Source: an uncultured Acidaminococcus sp. (GTDB lineage: Bacteria > Bacillota > Negativicutes > Acidaminococcales > Acidaminococcaceae). Taken from it: DNA of 28,121 bases. The stretch lies in NCBI GenBank assembly GCA_900770265.1, contig CAAGJR010000028.1, positions 1 to 28,121 of the forward strand, given 5' to 3'. Positions 16,054 to 23,292 of this stretch are shown here, piece after piece (positions within the stretch are counted from its first letter, which is position 1; every line of letters begins with the position of its first letter). The notes beneath the pieces are model-generated. The model did not search any database. It worked only from the letters and a program-made list of their open reading frames with translations, and was not told where the DNA came from. Both the position numbers and the translations under genes were made by a program.

Positions 16054-16088
16054 AAAAAAACTGTCGCGCGTTGCGCGGCAGTTTTTTT
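16054..16088 (+). terminator. Intrinsic terminator after secF
   Basis: An A-tract and stem, AAAAAAACTGTCGCGC (16054-16069), pairs with GCGCGGCAGTTTTTTT (to 16088), with a GTT loop and one mismatch or wobble. It begins seven bases after the secF stop and ends the ruv-sec gene row. The A-tract means it could also act on the minus strand. Confidence 0.93.
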
Positions 16089-16177
16089 GTGCCATACGCA
16101 AAAAATAACGTTCGGTCGGAGTCGACCGGCGTTACGGTCGTACAGAGGGCGTTCGGGGATTGCTTGCCTGCGGCAAG

Positions 16178-16232
16178 AACCCACCACCATTGCGCAAGCG
16201 CAACGGTCCCCCGCCCTTGAAAAGGGCGGATA
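16178..16232 (+). repeat. Palindromic repeat family 2, copy 3
   Basis: AACCCACCACCA, central hairpin TTGCGC-AA-GCGCAA, then GGTCCC and the CCGCCCTTGAAAAGGGCGG hairpin. The outer parts are the same as at 4219 and 4383, but the central loop is shorter than in copy 1. It lies between the secF terminator and a REP-like cluster. Confidence 0.75.
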
Positions 16233-16234
16233 AT

Positions 16235-16259
16235 GGGCGCGCCGTTGGCACGCCCCTAC
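16235..16259 (-). repeat. REP-like hairpin, short form (copy 4)
   Basis: GGGCGCGCC-GTT-GGCACGCCC with one mismatch, followed by CTAC (GTAG on the minus strand). It begins two bases after the family-2 repeat and pairs with the element at 16287. Confidence 0.65.
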
Positions 16260-16286
16260 GCAGTGATCGTACCGTACGTTTATTTC

Positions 16287-16312
16287 GTAGGGACGGCCCA
16301 TAAGGGACGTCC
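16287..16312 (+). repeat. REP-like hairpin, short form (copy 5)
   Basis: GTAG (16287-16290), then GGACG-GCCC, ATAA and GGGA-CGTCC, a stem with one internal mismatch. It is the inward-facing partner of the copy at 16235-16259, with 27 nt between them. Confidence 0.6.
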
Positions 16313-16344
16313 GTTCCCAGGTCCGGAAATGACAGGCCCGGGAT

Positions 16345-16396
16345 GGGCGCACCGGGCGATATTTTGCCTTTGGCAAAAATCTTGGTGCGCCCCTAC
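16345..16396 (-). repeat. REP-like element, long form (copy 6)
   Basis: Nearly identical to the copy at 4467: outer stem GGGCGCACC/GGTGCGCCC, strand GGGCGATA, inner stem TTTTGCC-TTT-GGCAAAA, then CTAC at 16393-16396. No clear partner follows. A 16-bp perfect palindrome TTCGATTGCAATCGAA lies 17 bases downstream (16414-16429). Confidence 0.8.
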
Positions 16397-16446
16397 GCAA
16401 ACAGGGTGGGATGTTCGATTGCAATCGAATGTACGACCGCAATTGG

Positions 16447-16481
16447 CCACTAACCACTAATCACTAGCCACTAGCCACTAA
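16447..16481 (+). repeat. YCACTAN heptad tandem repeat (five units)
   Basis: Five consecutive 7-bp units: CCACTAA, CCACTAA, TCACTAG, CCACTAG, CCACTAA. It ends 13 bases before the -35 box of the following promoter. Confidence 0.75.
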
Positions 16482-16494
16482 ATCCCCCTTCCGC

Positions 16495-16523
16495 TTGCTT
16501 CCATCCCCTGTTTCCTGTACAAT
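16495..16523 (+). promoter_or_regulatory. Sigma-70 promoter for the dehydrogenase gene
   Basis: TTGCTT (16495-16500), a 17-bp spacer and TACAAT (16518-16523). The predicted start is near 16530, giving a leader of about 39 nt before the ATG at 16569. Confidence 0.75.
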
Positions 16524-16568
16524 AAAACTGGATTCTTGGAACATTTTCCCCGAAAGGTGGTACTTATT

Positions 16569-17516
16569 ATGAAAATCGCTGTCCCCATGTTTGTGCGGGA
16601 ATCGGATAAAAATATCCTGGAGGCGGCCGCGCCCCGGGCGGACTTCTATTATGGGAAGGATCCGGAAAAACTGGCGGAGGCCGAAGTGATCCTGGGCAAT
16701 GTGAAACCGGCGCTGCTGGCGGGCTGCAAAAACCTGAAATGGCTGCAGCTGAACTCCGCCGGCGCCGACGCCTACTGCAAGCCGGGCATCCTGCCGGAAA
16801 GCGTGCGGCTGACCAACAGCACCGGCGCCTACGGCCAGGCCCTTTCGGAACACATGCTGGCCCTGCTGCTGGCCATGATGAAGAAGCTGTACCTGTACCA
16901 TGACAACCAGAAGGCCCACCAGTGGAAGGACGAGGGCATGGTCACGAGCCTGGAGGATGCTACCGTAGTGGTGGTGGGCTTCGGCAACATCGGCCGGGCC
17001 TTCGGGCGGCTGTGCAAGCTGCTGGGCGCCCACGTGATCGGCATAAGACGCCACAAAGGGCCCGTACCCGCCGAAGCGGACGAAATGGGGACGCTGGAGG
17101 ACCTGACTGAGGTACTGCCCCGGGCGGATGTGGTGGCCAGCGTGCTGCCCGGCACCCCGGCGACCACCCACCTGTACGACGCCAAATTGTTCGCGGCCAT
17201 GAAGCCCGGCGCCTGGTTCATCAACTGCGGCCGGGGCAATGCGGTGGTGCAGGATGACCTGCGCCAGGCCCTGCTGAAAGGGCACCTCTCCGGGGCGGCC
17301 CTTGACGTGACGGACCCGGAACCCCTGCCGGCGGACAGCCCGCTGTGGGATACGCCGAACCTCATCATCACGCCCCACATCAGCGGTGACCATCACCTGG
17401 CGAAGACCTGGGACAATGTGGTGAAAATCGCCGCCACGAACCTGAAGCACTACCTGGCCGGCGAGCCCCTGGAAAACCCGGTGGACCGGGCAACGGGGTA
17501 CAAGAAGAGCGAATGA
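16569..17516 (+). CDS. D-2-hydroxyacid dehydrogenase, NAD(P)-dependent
   Basis: A 315-residue oxidoreductase of the D-isomer-specific 2-hydroxyacid dehydrogenase family, which interconverts 2-keto acids and D-2-hydroxy acids. The Rossmann dinucleotide motif is VVGFGNIG (G137-x-G139-x-x-G142). The catalytic trio is Arg222 (INCGRGN), Glu251 (DPEP) and His270 (TPHISG). The substrate (glyoxylate, hydroxypyruvate, pyruvate or a branched keto acid) cannot be told from sequence. I chose ATG 16569 because AAAGGTGG (16552-16559) sits at the right distance; an in-frame start at 16536 lies barely after the predicted transcript start. It is a lone gene with its own promoter, flanked on both sides by repeat clusters and placed between two housekeeping rows. 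Confidence 0.92.
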   Translation: MKIAVPMFVRESDKNILEAAAPRADFYYGKDPEKLAEAEVILGNVKPALLAGCKNLKWLQLNSAGADAYCKPGILPESVRLTNSTGAYGQALSEHMLALLLAMMKKLYLYHDNQKAHQWKDEGMVTSLEDATVVVVGFGNIGRAFGRLCKLLGAHVIGIRRHKGPVPAEADEMGTLEDLTEVLPRADVVASVLPGTPATTHLYDAKLFAAMKPGAWFINCGRGNAVVQDDLRQALLKGHLSGAALDVTDPEPLPADSPLWDTPNLIITPHISGDHHLAKTWDNVVKIAATNLKHYLAGEPLENPVDRATGYKKSE

Positions 17517-17517
17517 T

Positions 17518-17541
17518 GTAGTGGCGGTTCGGTGAACCGCC
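17518..17541 (+). repeat. REP-like hairpin, short form (copy 7)
   Basis: GTAG (17518-17521), T, then a perfect 8-bp stem GGCGGTTC-GGT-GAACCGCC. It begins one base after the dehydrogenase stop codon and may protect or help end that transcript. No T-run follows. Confidence 0.65.
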
Positions 17542-17559
17542 TGCATCCCGGCCTGGGAT

Positions 17560-17606
17560 GGGTTCACCGGGCGACACGGCTGACGCCGGTCTTGGTGAAC
17601 CCCTAC
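17560..17606 (-). repeat. REP-like element, long form (copy 8)
   Basis: Outer stem GGGTTCACC/GGTGAACCC, strand GGGCGACA, inner hairpin CGGC-TGAC-GCCG, strand GTCTT, then CTAC (17603-17606). Both stems differ from the copies at 4467 and 16345 yet pair perfectly. A small CATCCC-GGCCT-GGGATG hairpin precedes it. It forms an inward-facing pair with 17646-17697. Confidence 0.8.
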
Positions 17607-17645
17607 GGATTTATATCGAACCTCCGATTTCAATCCAAAGGATTC

Positions 17646-17697
17646 GTAGGGGCGCACCAAGATTTTTGCCGAAGGCAAAATATCGCCCGGTGCGCCC
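17646..17697 (+). repeat. REP-like element, long form (copy 9)
   Basis: GTAG (17646-17649), then the reverse complement of the 4467 element with the same outer and inner stems. About 39 nt separate it from its partner at 17560-17606. Confidence 0.8.
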
Positions 17698-17731
17698 AAT
17701 CCACGGCCTCCCGGAGGGTTGTTGATTGGAT

Positions 17732-17754
17732 AAAATTTGCCACGGGCAAATTTT
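17732..17754. other. Perfect 10-bp inverted repeat in lapA upstream region
   Basis: AAAATTTGCC (17732-17741), loop ACG, GGCAAATTTT (17745-17754). It lies about 35 bp upstream of the lapA -35 box. It resembles neither REP family. It could be an operator or a weak terminator; it is not followed by a T-run. Confidence 0.35.
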
Positions 17755-17770
17755 GCCCTTCGGCTGCAGA

Positions 17771-17791
17771 CTAGTGACGAGAGACTAGTGA
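17771..17791 (-). repeat. YCACTAN heptad repeat on the minus strand
   Basis: On the minus strand the units read TCACTAG, TCTCTCG, TCACTAG. The plus-strand end of this array (GTGAC) forms part of the putative -35 box of the lapA promoter. Confidence 0.5.
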
Positions 17792-17816
17792 CTCTTTATA
17801 CAAAATGAGATATAAT
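17788..17816 (+). promoter_or_regulatory. Sigma-70 promoter for lapA-recJ operon
   Basis: A perfect TATAAT at 17811-17816 has GTGACT (17788-17793) 17 bp upstream, matching four of six -35 positions. The predicted start near 17823 gives a leader of about 32 nt. It may serve lapA, recJ, relA and the genes after them. Confidence 0.65.
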
Positions 17817-17854
17817 GATAAATCACGCAATCGGACGGAAAGGAAGTGGAACGC

Positions 17855-18241
17855 ATGTTGTACGGTATCTTGATGGGCCTCATCGCCCTGTTCATCGCCA
17901 TCTTTGCCCTCCAGAACGCAACCCCGGTGGAAGTCAGCTTCCTGGCCTGGCACTTTTCCATGAGCCTGGCCCTGATCATCATGGGCTGCCTGCTGCTGGG
18001 CTTCGCCTTTGCCAGCCTGCTGACCCTGAAGATCAAGGCCAGCCACTATATGAAAGACCGGAAACTGAAGAACCAGCTGCGGGACCTGGAGGAAGAAAAG
18101 GCCCAATGGGAAAAACAGGAATCCCAGCGGCTGCGCACTGTGCCCCGGGCACCCCGCACCGGCGGTTATGCCAAAAAGGGCACCCACCCTGTGAAAGACG
18201 ACAAAGACCCCATCATCCAGCCTTTTCGGCCCAACAAATAA
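17855..18241 (+). CDS. LapA-domain (DUF1049) small membrane protein
   Basis: A 128-residue protein with two membrane helices (about residues 3-22 and 32-55) joined by QNATPVEVSFLAWHF, the pattern of the LapA/DUF1049 family. A charged, coiled-coil-like cytoplasmic stretch follows (about 60-92, rich in Lys, Glu and Arg), then a basic tail. In E. coli, LapA works with LapB in lipopolysaccharide control; many Gram-positive-type genomes carry lone members of unknown role. I chose ATG 17855, eight bases after AAAGGAAG; a GTG at 17846 overlaps that site. It is nine bases upstream of recJ and shares its promoter. Confidence 0.82.
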   Translation: MLYGILMGLIALFIAIFALQNATPVEVSFLAWHFSMSLALIIMGCLLLGFAFASLLTLKIKASHYMKDRKLKNQLRDLEEEKAQWEKQESQRLRTVPRAPRTGGYAKKGTHPVKDDKDPIIQPFRPNK

Positions 18242-18250
18242 AGGAACCCT

Positions 18251-20596
18251 ATGATCTACCATAAAATCACACCGCTGTCGGACGAAGACCAGGCCACCAT
18301 AGACCGGCTCAGCCAGGAACTGGACCTGACGCCTCTGGTGACCGGCATCCTGGTCCGGCGGCATCTCACCGAAAAACAGCAAATCGAAGAATTCCTGGAA
18401 GGCAAGCCCCAGCCCTATTATGATCCGTTCCTGCTGAAGGACATGGATAAAGCGGTGGAGCGGATCTGCCGGGCCCTGCAGCAGGGGGAACCCATGACCA
18501 TCTACGGGGATTACGATGTGGATGGGACGTCGGCCAGCTCCCTGCTCTATTTGTTTCTGAAGGCCCAGGGCGCTGCCGTGGACGTGTATGTGCCCCGGCG
18601 GGATACGGAGGGCTACGGCCTGAACGGACCGGCCCTGGAAAAACTGGCCCGGAAGGGGACGAAACTCCTCATCACCGTGGATACGGGCATCAGCGGCGCC
18701 CAGGTGGTGGCCCAGGCTCCGAAGGGGCTGGACATCATCGTCACGGACCACCATCTGGCGCCACGGCAGCTGCCGCCGGCCCTGGCGGTGGTGAATCCCA
18801 ACCAGCCCGGCGACACGTACCCGTTCAAGGGCATCGCCGGCGTGGGGGTGGCCTTCAAGCTGTGCCAGGCCTTGTACCAGAAGCTGCACCACACGGACGG
18901 GTTCTGGGATGACCTAATCGAACTGGTGGCCCTGGGCACCGTAGCGGACATGGTGCCCCTCCAGGACGAGAACCGGGAAATCGTGCGCAAAGGGCTGGCG
19001 AAAATGCCCAATACGCCGCTCTGTGGTCTTCAGGCCCTGATCGGGGTCACGGTGGCCCCCGGTTCCACCATCAACAGCGGCACCATCGGCTTCGGCCTGG
19101 GGCCCCGGATCAATGCGGCCGGGCGCCTGGATGACGCTATGGTGGCCGTGCATCTTCTGACCACGGAAGATCCGGCAGTGGCCCACGACCTGGCCGGCCA
19201 GCTGAACAGCGCCAACCAGGAACGGCAGGCCCTGAGCCAGAAGATCTTTGAGGAAGCCGAACAGGAACTGGCCCGGCAGGCCGCCCCGGAATGGGGTGTG
19301 GTGCTGGGGAAGGAAGGCTGGCACCCCGGGGTGATCGGCATCGTGGCGTCCCGGATCACGGAAAAGTACCACCTGCCCTCCATCCTGCTGTCCATTACCG
19401 GCGACACGGCCAAGGGCTCCTGCCGCAGCATCCCGCCCCTGGACCTGTACAAGGCCCTGGACCGGTGCCGGGAGTACCTGGTACAGTTCGGGGGCCATGC
19501 CCAGGCGGCAGGCCTTACCATCAAAACGGAAAACATCGACCTGTTCCGGAAAGCGTTCCAGAACGTGGTGGCGGATATGCTGGACCACGTGCCCTACGAA
19601 CCCTCGGCCAAACCGGACTACTTCGTGCCGGAGGGCCGGGAGGTGACGGTGGAGGCCGTGCAGCAGCTGGCGAAACTGGAACCTTTCGGGGTGGGGAACC
19701 CGGCTCCGGTGCTGGGCTTCACCCACGCCACCATCGACCAGGTGGCCCTTTTGGGCAAGGACCAGAACCACCTGCGGTTCGACCTGCACCAGGGCGGTTT
19801 CCGGTACAAGGGCCTTTTGTGGCAGGAAGGACCCCAGTTCCATTCGTTCTATGCCGGCGAGCAGGGGGCCATCGCCTTCTCGCCCCGGCTGAACACATTC
19901 CGGGGGGTCACCAGTGTGGACCTGGAAGTGGCGGCCGTGGAAGCCCCCTATACCATCATCGACTGGCGGCATGAGAACCGGAATAAAGAGACAGAACTAA
20001 ATAGTATTTTACAAAAAGACAGAAAAACGGTAGTATATGTACAGGATACTGTTCCTCTGAAAGCCCGGTTCCCGGAAGCTTTGGTGCTTCCCTACGGGAC
20101 ACCGGCGCCGGAGGGGACCCGGACCACCGTGTTCTACGGAGCCGGGGCGGACCAGGTGCTGCAGGCCGGGGCGTTCCCCCTGCAGCCCGGGCAGACCGGA
20201 CGGCTGTACCTGTTCTATAACCGGGACGACCTGACGGCGCTGCGGGATGCCCTGCGGCGGGCCTATCCGGACGTGGGCGGCCTGCGCTTCTGCTACGCGG
20301 CCATCCGGCACGTGCTGCAGCAGCAGGGCGCCTGCCGGGAGGACCAGCTCCTCAATCGGACCACCCGGGAAGGGTACAGGCTCAGCCGGCAGGTCCTGGA
20401 CATTTTTTATGAGTTGCACCTGTTCACCCGGGACCGGGAACTGGTTTCCCTGGGGGACACGGGACACAAGAATATGCAGGAATCCAAAGGGTTCCAGGAA
20501 CTGCAGGCCACCTACGACCGGAAGTTCCAGCAGCTGAACCGCAGCTGGCTCATCACGCCGGCGGAAATCGCTGCCCTTTGGAAGACAGGAAGGTGA
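18251..20596 (+). CDS. recJ: Single-stranded-DNA-specific exonuclease RecJ
   Basis: A 781-residue 5'-3' exonuclease used in recombination and mismatch repair. DHH-family motifs are in order: GDYDVDGTSA (86-95), ITVDTGIS (141-148), VTDHH (164-168) and VALGTVADMVPL (226-237). The DHHA1 motif FGGHAQAAGL is at about 413-422, followed by an OB domain (to about 565) and a C-terminal extension of about 200 residues as in Firmicute RecJ, longer than the E. coli protein (577). Codons for residues 579-600 are AT-rich and include rare CTA, TTA and AGA; this may be an internal promoter. RecJ ends seven bases before relA. Confidence 0.96.
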   Translation: MIYHKITPLSDEDQATIDRLSQELDLTPLVTGILVRRHLTEKQQIEEFLEGKPQPYYDPFLLKDMDKAVERICRALQQGEPMTIYGDYDVDGTSASSLLYLFLKAQGAAVDVYVPRRDTEGYGLNGPALEKLARKGTKLLITVDTGISGAQVVAQAPKGLDIIVTDHHLAPRQLPPALAVVNPNQPGDTYPFKGIAGVGVAFKLCQALYQKLHHTDGFWDDLIELVALGTVADMVPLQDENREIVRKGLAKMPNTPLCGLQALIGVTVAPGSTINSGTIGFGLGPRINAAGRLDDAMVAVHLLTTEDPAVAHDLAGQLNSANQERQALSQKIFEEAEQELARQAAPEWGVVLGKEGWHPGVIGIVASRITEKYHLPSILLSITGDTAKGSCRSIPPLDLYKALDRCREYLVQFGGHAQAAGLTIKTENIDLFRKAFQNVVADMLDHVPYEPSAKPDYFVPEGREVTVEAVQQLAKLEPFGVGNPAPVLGFTHATIDQVALLGKDQNHLRFDLHQGGFRYKGLLWQEGPQFHSFYAGEQGAIAFSPRLNTFRGVTSVDLEVAAVEAPYTIIDWRHENRNKETELNSILQKDRKTVVYVQDTVPLKARFPEALVLPYGTPAPEGTRTTVFYGAGADQVLQAGAFPLQPGQTGRLYLFYNRDDLTALRDALRRAYPDVGGLRFCYAAIRHVLQQQGACREDQLLNRTTREGYRLSRQVLDIFYELHLFTRDRELVSLGDTGHKNMQESKGFQELQATYDRKFQQLNRSWLITPAEIAALWKTGR
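20008..20036 (+). promoter_or_regulatory. Candidate internal promoter within recJ for relA
   Basis: TTTACA (20008-20013), a 17-bp spacer and TAGTAT (20031-20036) lie in a 60-bp AT-rich island inside a GC-rich gene. Rare codons (CTA, TTA, AGA) cluster here. It would produce a leader of about 560 nt before relA. Confidence 0.35.
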
Positions 20597-20603
20597 TTCG
20601 ACC

Positions 20604-22826
20604 ATGGAACAGCTTGACGACAAGCCAATCAGTGCGGAGGAATTCTATGCCCGCATCAGCAAATATCTGACCCCACGGCAGGTGGAGTTCGTCCGGGAAG
20701 CCTACAACTTCGCGGCGGAGGCCCATGCCAAACAGAAACGGGCGTCCGGGGAACCCTACATCATCCATCCGCTGGGGGTGGCCTCCATCCTGGCCCAGCT
20801 CCAGATGGACGACGTGACCCTGGCGGCCGCCTTCCTGCATGACGTGGTGGAGGACACCGACGTGACGCTGGACCAGCTGGAGGACATCTTCGGCCGGGAA
20901 GTGGCCATGCTGGTGGACGGCGTGACGAAACTGGGCAAGATCGAATACATCTCCCGGGAAGAGCAGCAGGTGGAGAACTACCGGAAAATGTTCCTGGCCA
21001 TGGCCAAGGACATCCGGGTGGTGCTGATCAAACTGGCCGACCGGCTGCACAACATGCGCACCATGAAGTACATGCCGGTGAACAAGCAGAAACGGATCTC
21101 CAGCGAAACCCTGGAAATCTATGCACCCCTGGCCCACCGGCTGGGCATCTACGCCATCAAGTGGGAACTGGAGGACCTGGCCTTCCGGTACATGGAACCC
21201 CAGCATTACTACGAACTGGTGGAACAGGTGAAGATCAAGCGGCACGAGCGGGAAGCCATGGTGCAGGAAGCCATGGACGAACTGCGGAAGCTGTGCGAGG
21301 AATCGGGCATCAACTGCCAGATCCAGGGCCGTCCCAAGAGCTTCTACAGCATCTACAAGAAGATGCAGCGGGACCACAAGACCATCAACGAAATCTACGA
21401 CCTGCTGGCCGTACGGGTGCTGGTGGATACGGTGAAGGACTGCTACGGGGTGCTGGGTATCGTCCACGGCAAGTGGAAACCCATCCCGGGCCGGTTCAAG
21501 GATTACATCGCCGTGCCCAAATCCAACGGCTACCAGAGCCTGCATACCACGGTGGTCTCCTCCAGCGGCCAGCCTCTGGAAATCCAGATCCGGACGTTCG
21601 AGATGCACAAGGTGAGTGAATACGGTGTGGCGGCTCACTGGCGGTACAAAGAGAGCGGCGGCTCCAAGATGCCCAGTGCGGCGGCCAAGAGCGTGGATGC
21701 CAAGATGGCCTGGCTGCGCCAGCTGCTGGAATGGCACAAGGATATGCGGGATCCCCATGAATTCGTGGATACCGTGAAGATGGATGTGTTCTCCGACGAA
21801 GTGTTCGTGTTCACCCCCCAGGGGGATGTACTGGACCTGCCGGAGGGCTCCGTACCCATCGACTTCGCCTACCGGGTGCATACCGGCGTGGGCAACAGCT
21901 GCGTGGGTGCCAAGGTGAACGGCAAGATCGTACCCCTGGATTACCATCTGAAGAACGGGGACATCGTGGAGATCATCACGTCCAAGACGTCGCCGGGACC
22001 CAGCCGGGACTGGATCAACATCGTGGGGTCCAGCCAGACCAAGAACAAGATCAAACAGTTCTTCAAGAAGGAACGCCGGGAAGAGAACATCGTGAACGGC
22101 CGGGAAATGCTGGAACGGGAATGCCGGCGCCTGGGCTACGATGTGAACACCATGCTCACCCCGGAGAACCTGAAGGAAGTGGCGTCCCGTACCCATATGG
22201 ACGGCAGCGCGGAGAACCTGCTGGCGGCCCTGGGCTACGGCGGCCTCATGGTGAACTCTGTGATGGTGAAGCTGGTGGACCTGTACAAGAAGGCCCAGAA
22301 GCAGAACACCACCAAGAACCTGTCCCAGCTGCTCAGCGAGCTGAAACCCAAGACCGTGAAGACCCACAAGGGCAGCCACGGCATCCTGGTCAAAGGGGAA
22401 GACGACATCATGGTGAAGCTGGCCAAGTGCTGCAACCCCATCCCCGGCGACCCCATCGTGGGCTACATCACCCGGGGCCACGGCGTCAGCGTCCATCGGG
22501 CGGACTGCCCCAACGTACTGGCCAATACGGAAGACCCCAACCGGATGATCGAGGTTTCCTGGAATGTGGATACGGATACGGCCTATAAGGTGGTGCTGCG
22601 GCTGACCGCTTCGGACCAGCCCGGCGTCATGGCCAACATCATGACCGTGACCAGCGAGACCAAAGTGAACATCAACGCCCTGAATGCCCACACGAACCCC
22701 AACAAGACGGCCTTCATCGACATGGGGCTGGACATCACCAGCCTGGACCAGCTGAACTACATCATCGGCCGGCTGCGCCGGATCAAGGGTGTGTTCAAAG
22801 TGGAACGGAAAGTGTCGGGGATGTAG
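20604..22826 (+). CDS. relA: Bifunctional (p)ppGpp synthetase/hydrolase (RelA/SpoT family)
   Basis: A 740-residue stringent-response enzyme that makes and degrades the alarmone (p)ppGpp. The hydrolase HD site is intact (His55, His79-Asp80 in FLHDVVEDTD, Asp146 in LADRLHN), so both activities are likely. The synthetase domain has GRPKSFYSIYKKM (242-254) and Glu326 in EIQIRT. A TGS domain (about 395-458), a Cys-containing helical/zinc-finger region (KCCNPIPGD near 608-616) and a C-terminal ACT domain (about 665-740) follow. It sits between recJ and dtd, the usual Firmicute neighbourhood, though the apt gene often found between recJ and relA is absent. Confidence 0.97.
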   Translation: MEQLDDKPISAEEFYARISKYLTPRQVEFVREAYNFAAEAHAKQKRASGEPYIIHPLGVASILAQLQMDDVTLAAAFLHDVVEDTDVTLDQLEDIFGREVAMLVDGVTKLGKIEYISREEQQVENYRKMFLAMAKDIRVVLIKLADRLHNMRTMKYMPVNKQKRISSETLEIYAPLAHRLGIYAIKWELEDLAFRYMEPQHYYELVEQVKIKRHEREAMVQEAMDELRKLCEESGINCQIQGRPKSFYSIYKKMQRDHKTINEIYDLLAVRVLVDTVKDCYGVLGIVHGKWKPIPGRFKDYIAVPKSNGYQSLHTTVVSSSGQPLEIQIRTFEMHKVSEYGVAAHWRYKESGGSKMPSAAAKSVDAKMAWLRQLLEWHKDMRDPHEFVDTVKMDVFSDEVFVFTPQGDVLDLPEGSVPIDFAYRVHTGVGNSCVGAKVNGKIVPLDYHLKNGDIVEIITSKTSPGPSRDWINIVGSSQTKNKIKQFFKKERREENIVNGREMLERECRRLGYDVNTMLTPENLKEVASRTHMDGSAENLLAALGYGGLMVNSVMVKLVDLYKKAQKQNTTKNLSQLLSELKPKTVKTHKGSHGILVKGEDDIMVKLAKCCNPIPGDPIVGYITRGHGVSVHRADCPNVLANTEDPNRMIEVSWNVDTDTAYKVVLRLTASDQPGVMANIMTVTSETKVNINALNAHTNPNKTAFIDMGLDITSLDQLNYIIGRLRRIKGVFKVERKVSGM

Positions 22827-22827
22827 G

Positions 22828-23277
22828 ATGAGAGCCGTGGTACAGAGGGTGACGGAAGCTTCTGTCACCGTAGAAGGAAAGACGATCGGTTCCATCGGCC
22901 CGGGGCTTATGGTGCTTTTGGGCGTGGAAAAAGGCGATACGGAAAAGGACGGAGCCTATCTGGCGGACAAGCTGGCAGGGCTGCGGATCTTTGAAGACGA
23001 GAACGAAAAGATGAACCTTTCGGTGCAGCAGGTGGGGGGCAGCATTTTGCTGGTGTCCCAGTTCACCCTGCTGGGGGATGTGCGCCACGGCAAGCGGCCG
23101 TCCTTTACCCAGGCGGCTCCGCCCCGGGAGGCGGACGCCCTGTATGAGGACCTGGCGGACAAGCTGCGGCAGAAGGACATCCCGGTGGCCACCGGCCAGT
23201 TCCAGGCCCATATGGAAGTGAGCCTGGTGAACGACGGACCGGTGACCATCCTGCTGGACAGCCGGAAGTTACTGTAG
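22828..23277 (+). CDS. dtd: D-aminoacyl-tRNA deacylase
   Basis: A 149-residue enzyme that removes D-amino acids (and glycine from tRNA-Ala) mistakenly attached to tRNA. The start MRAVVQRV, the SQFTLLGD motif (77-84) and NDGPVT (135-140, with the Gly-cisPro pair at 137-138) are diagnostic. The ATG at 22828 begins one base after the relA stop. An in-frame start 39 bases upstream lies within relA and would add a stretch not found in the family, so I rejected it. It is a customary partner of relA. Confidence 0.96.
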   Translation: MRAVVQRVTEASVTVEGKTIGSIGPGLMVLLGVEKGDTEKDGAYLADKLAGLRIFEDENEKMNLSVQQVGGSILLVSQFTLLGDVRHGKRPSFTQAAPPREADALYEDLADKLRQKDIPVATGQFQAHMEVSLVNDGPVTILLDSRKLL

Positions 23278-23292
23278 GAGGAATTTGTTTCA

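Noticed and set aside
16011..16460. Short open frames across the repeat cluster after secF
   Set aside because: They run through the terminator and REP-like hairpins on either strand, so they are repeat translations rather than genes.
16447..16481. Tandem heptads considered as a CRISPR array
   Set aside because: Units are 7 bp with no spacers, and no cas genes are present.
17532..17774. An 80-codon open frame downstream of the dehydrogenase
   Set aside because: Made of two REP-like elements and a spacer; no ribosome site and no recognisable protein.
22789..22827. An upstream in-frame start for dtd that would add 13 residues
   Set aside because: It lies within relA, and the added residues are not part of the family; MRAVVQRV is the typical N-terminus.
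20553..22895. A 780-codon minus-strand open frame opposite relA
   Set aside because: A shadow of relA with His- and Val-rich composition typical of antisense translation of GC-rich genes.
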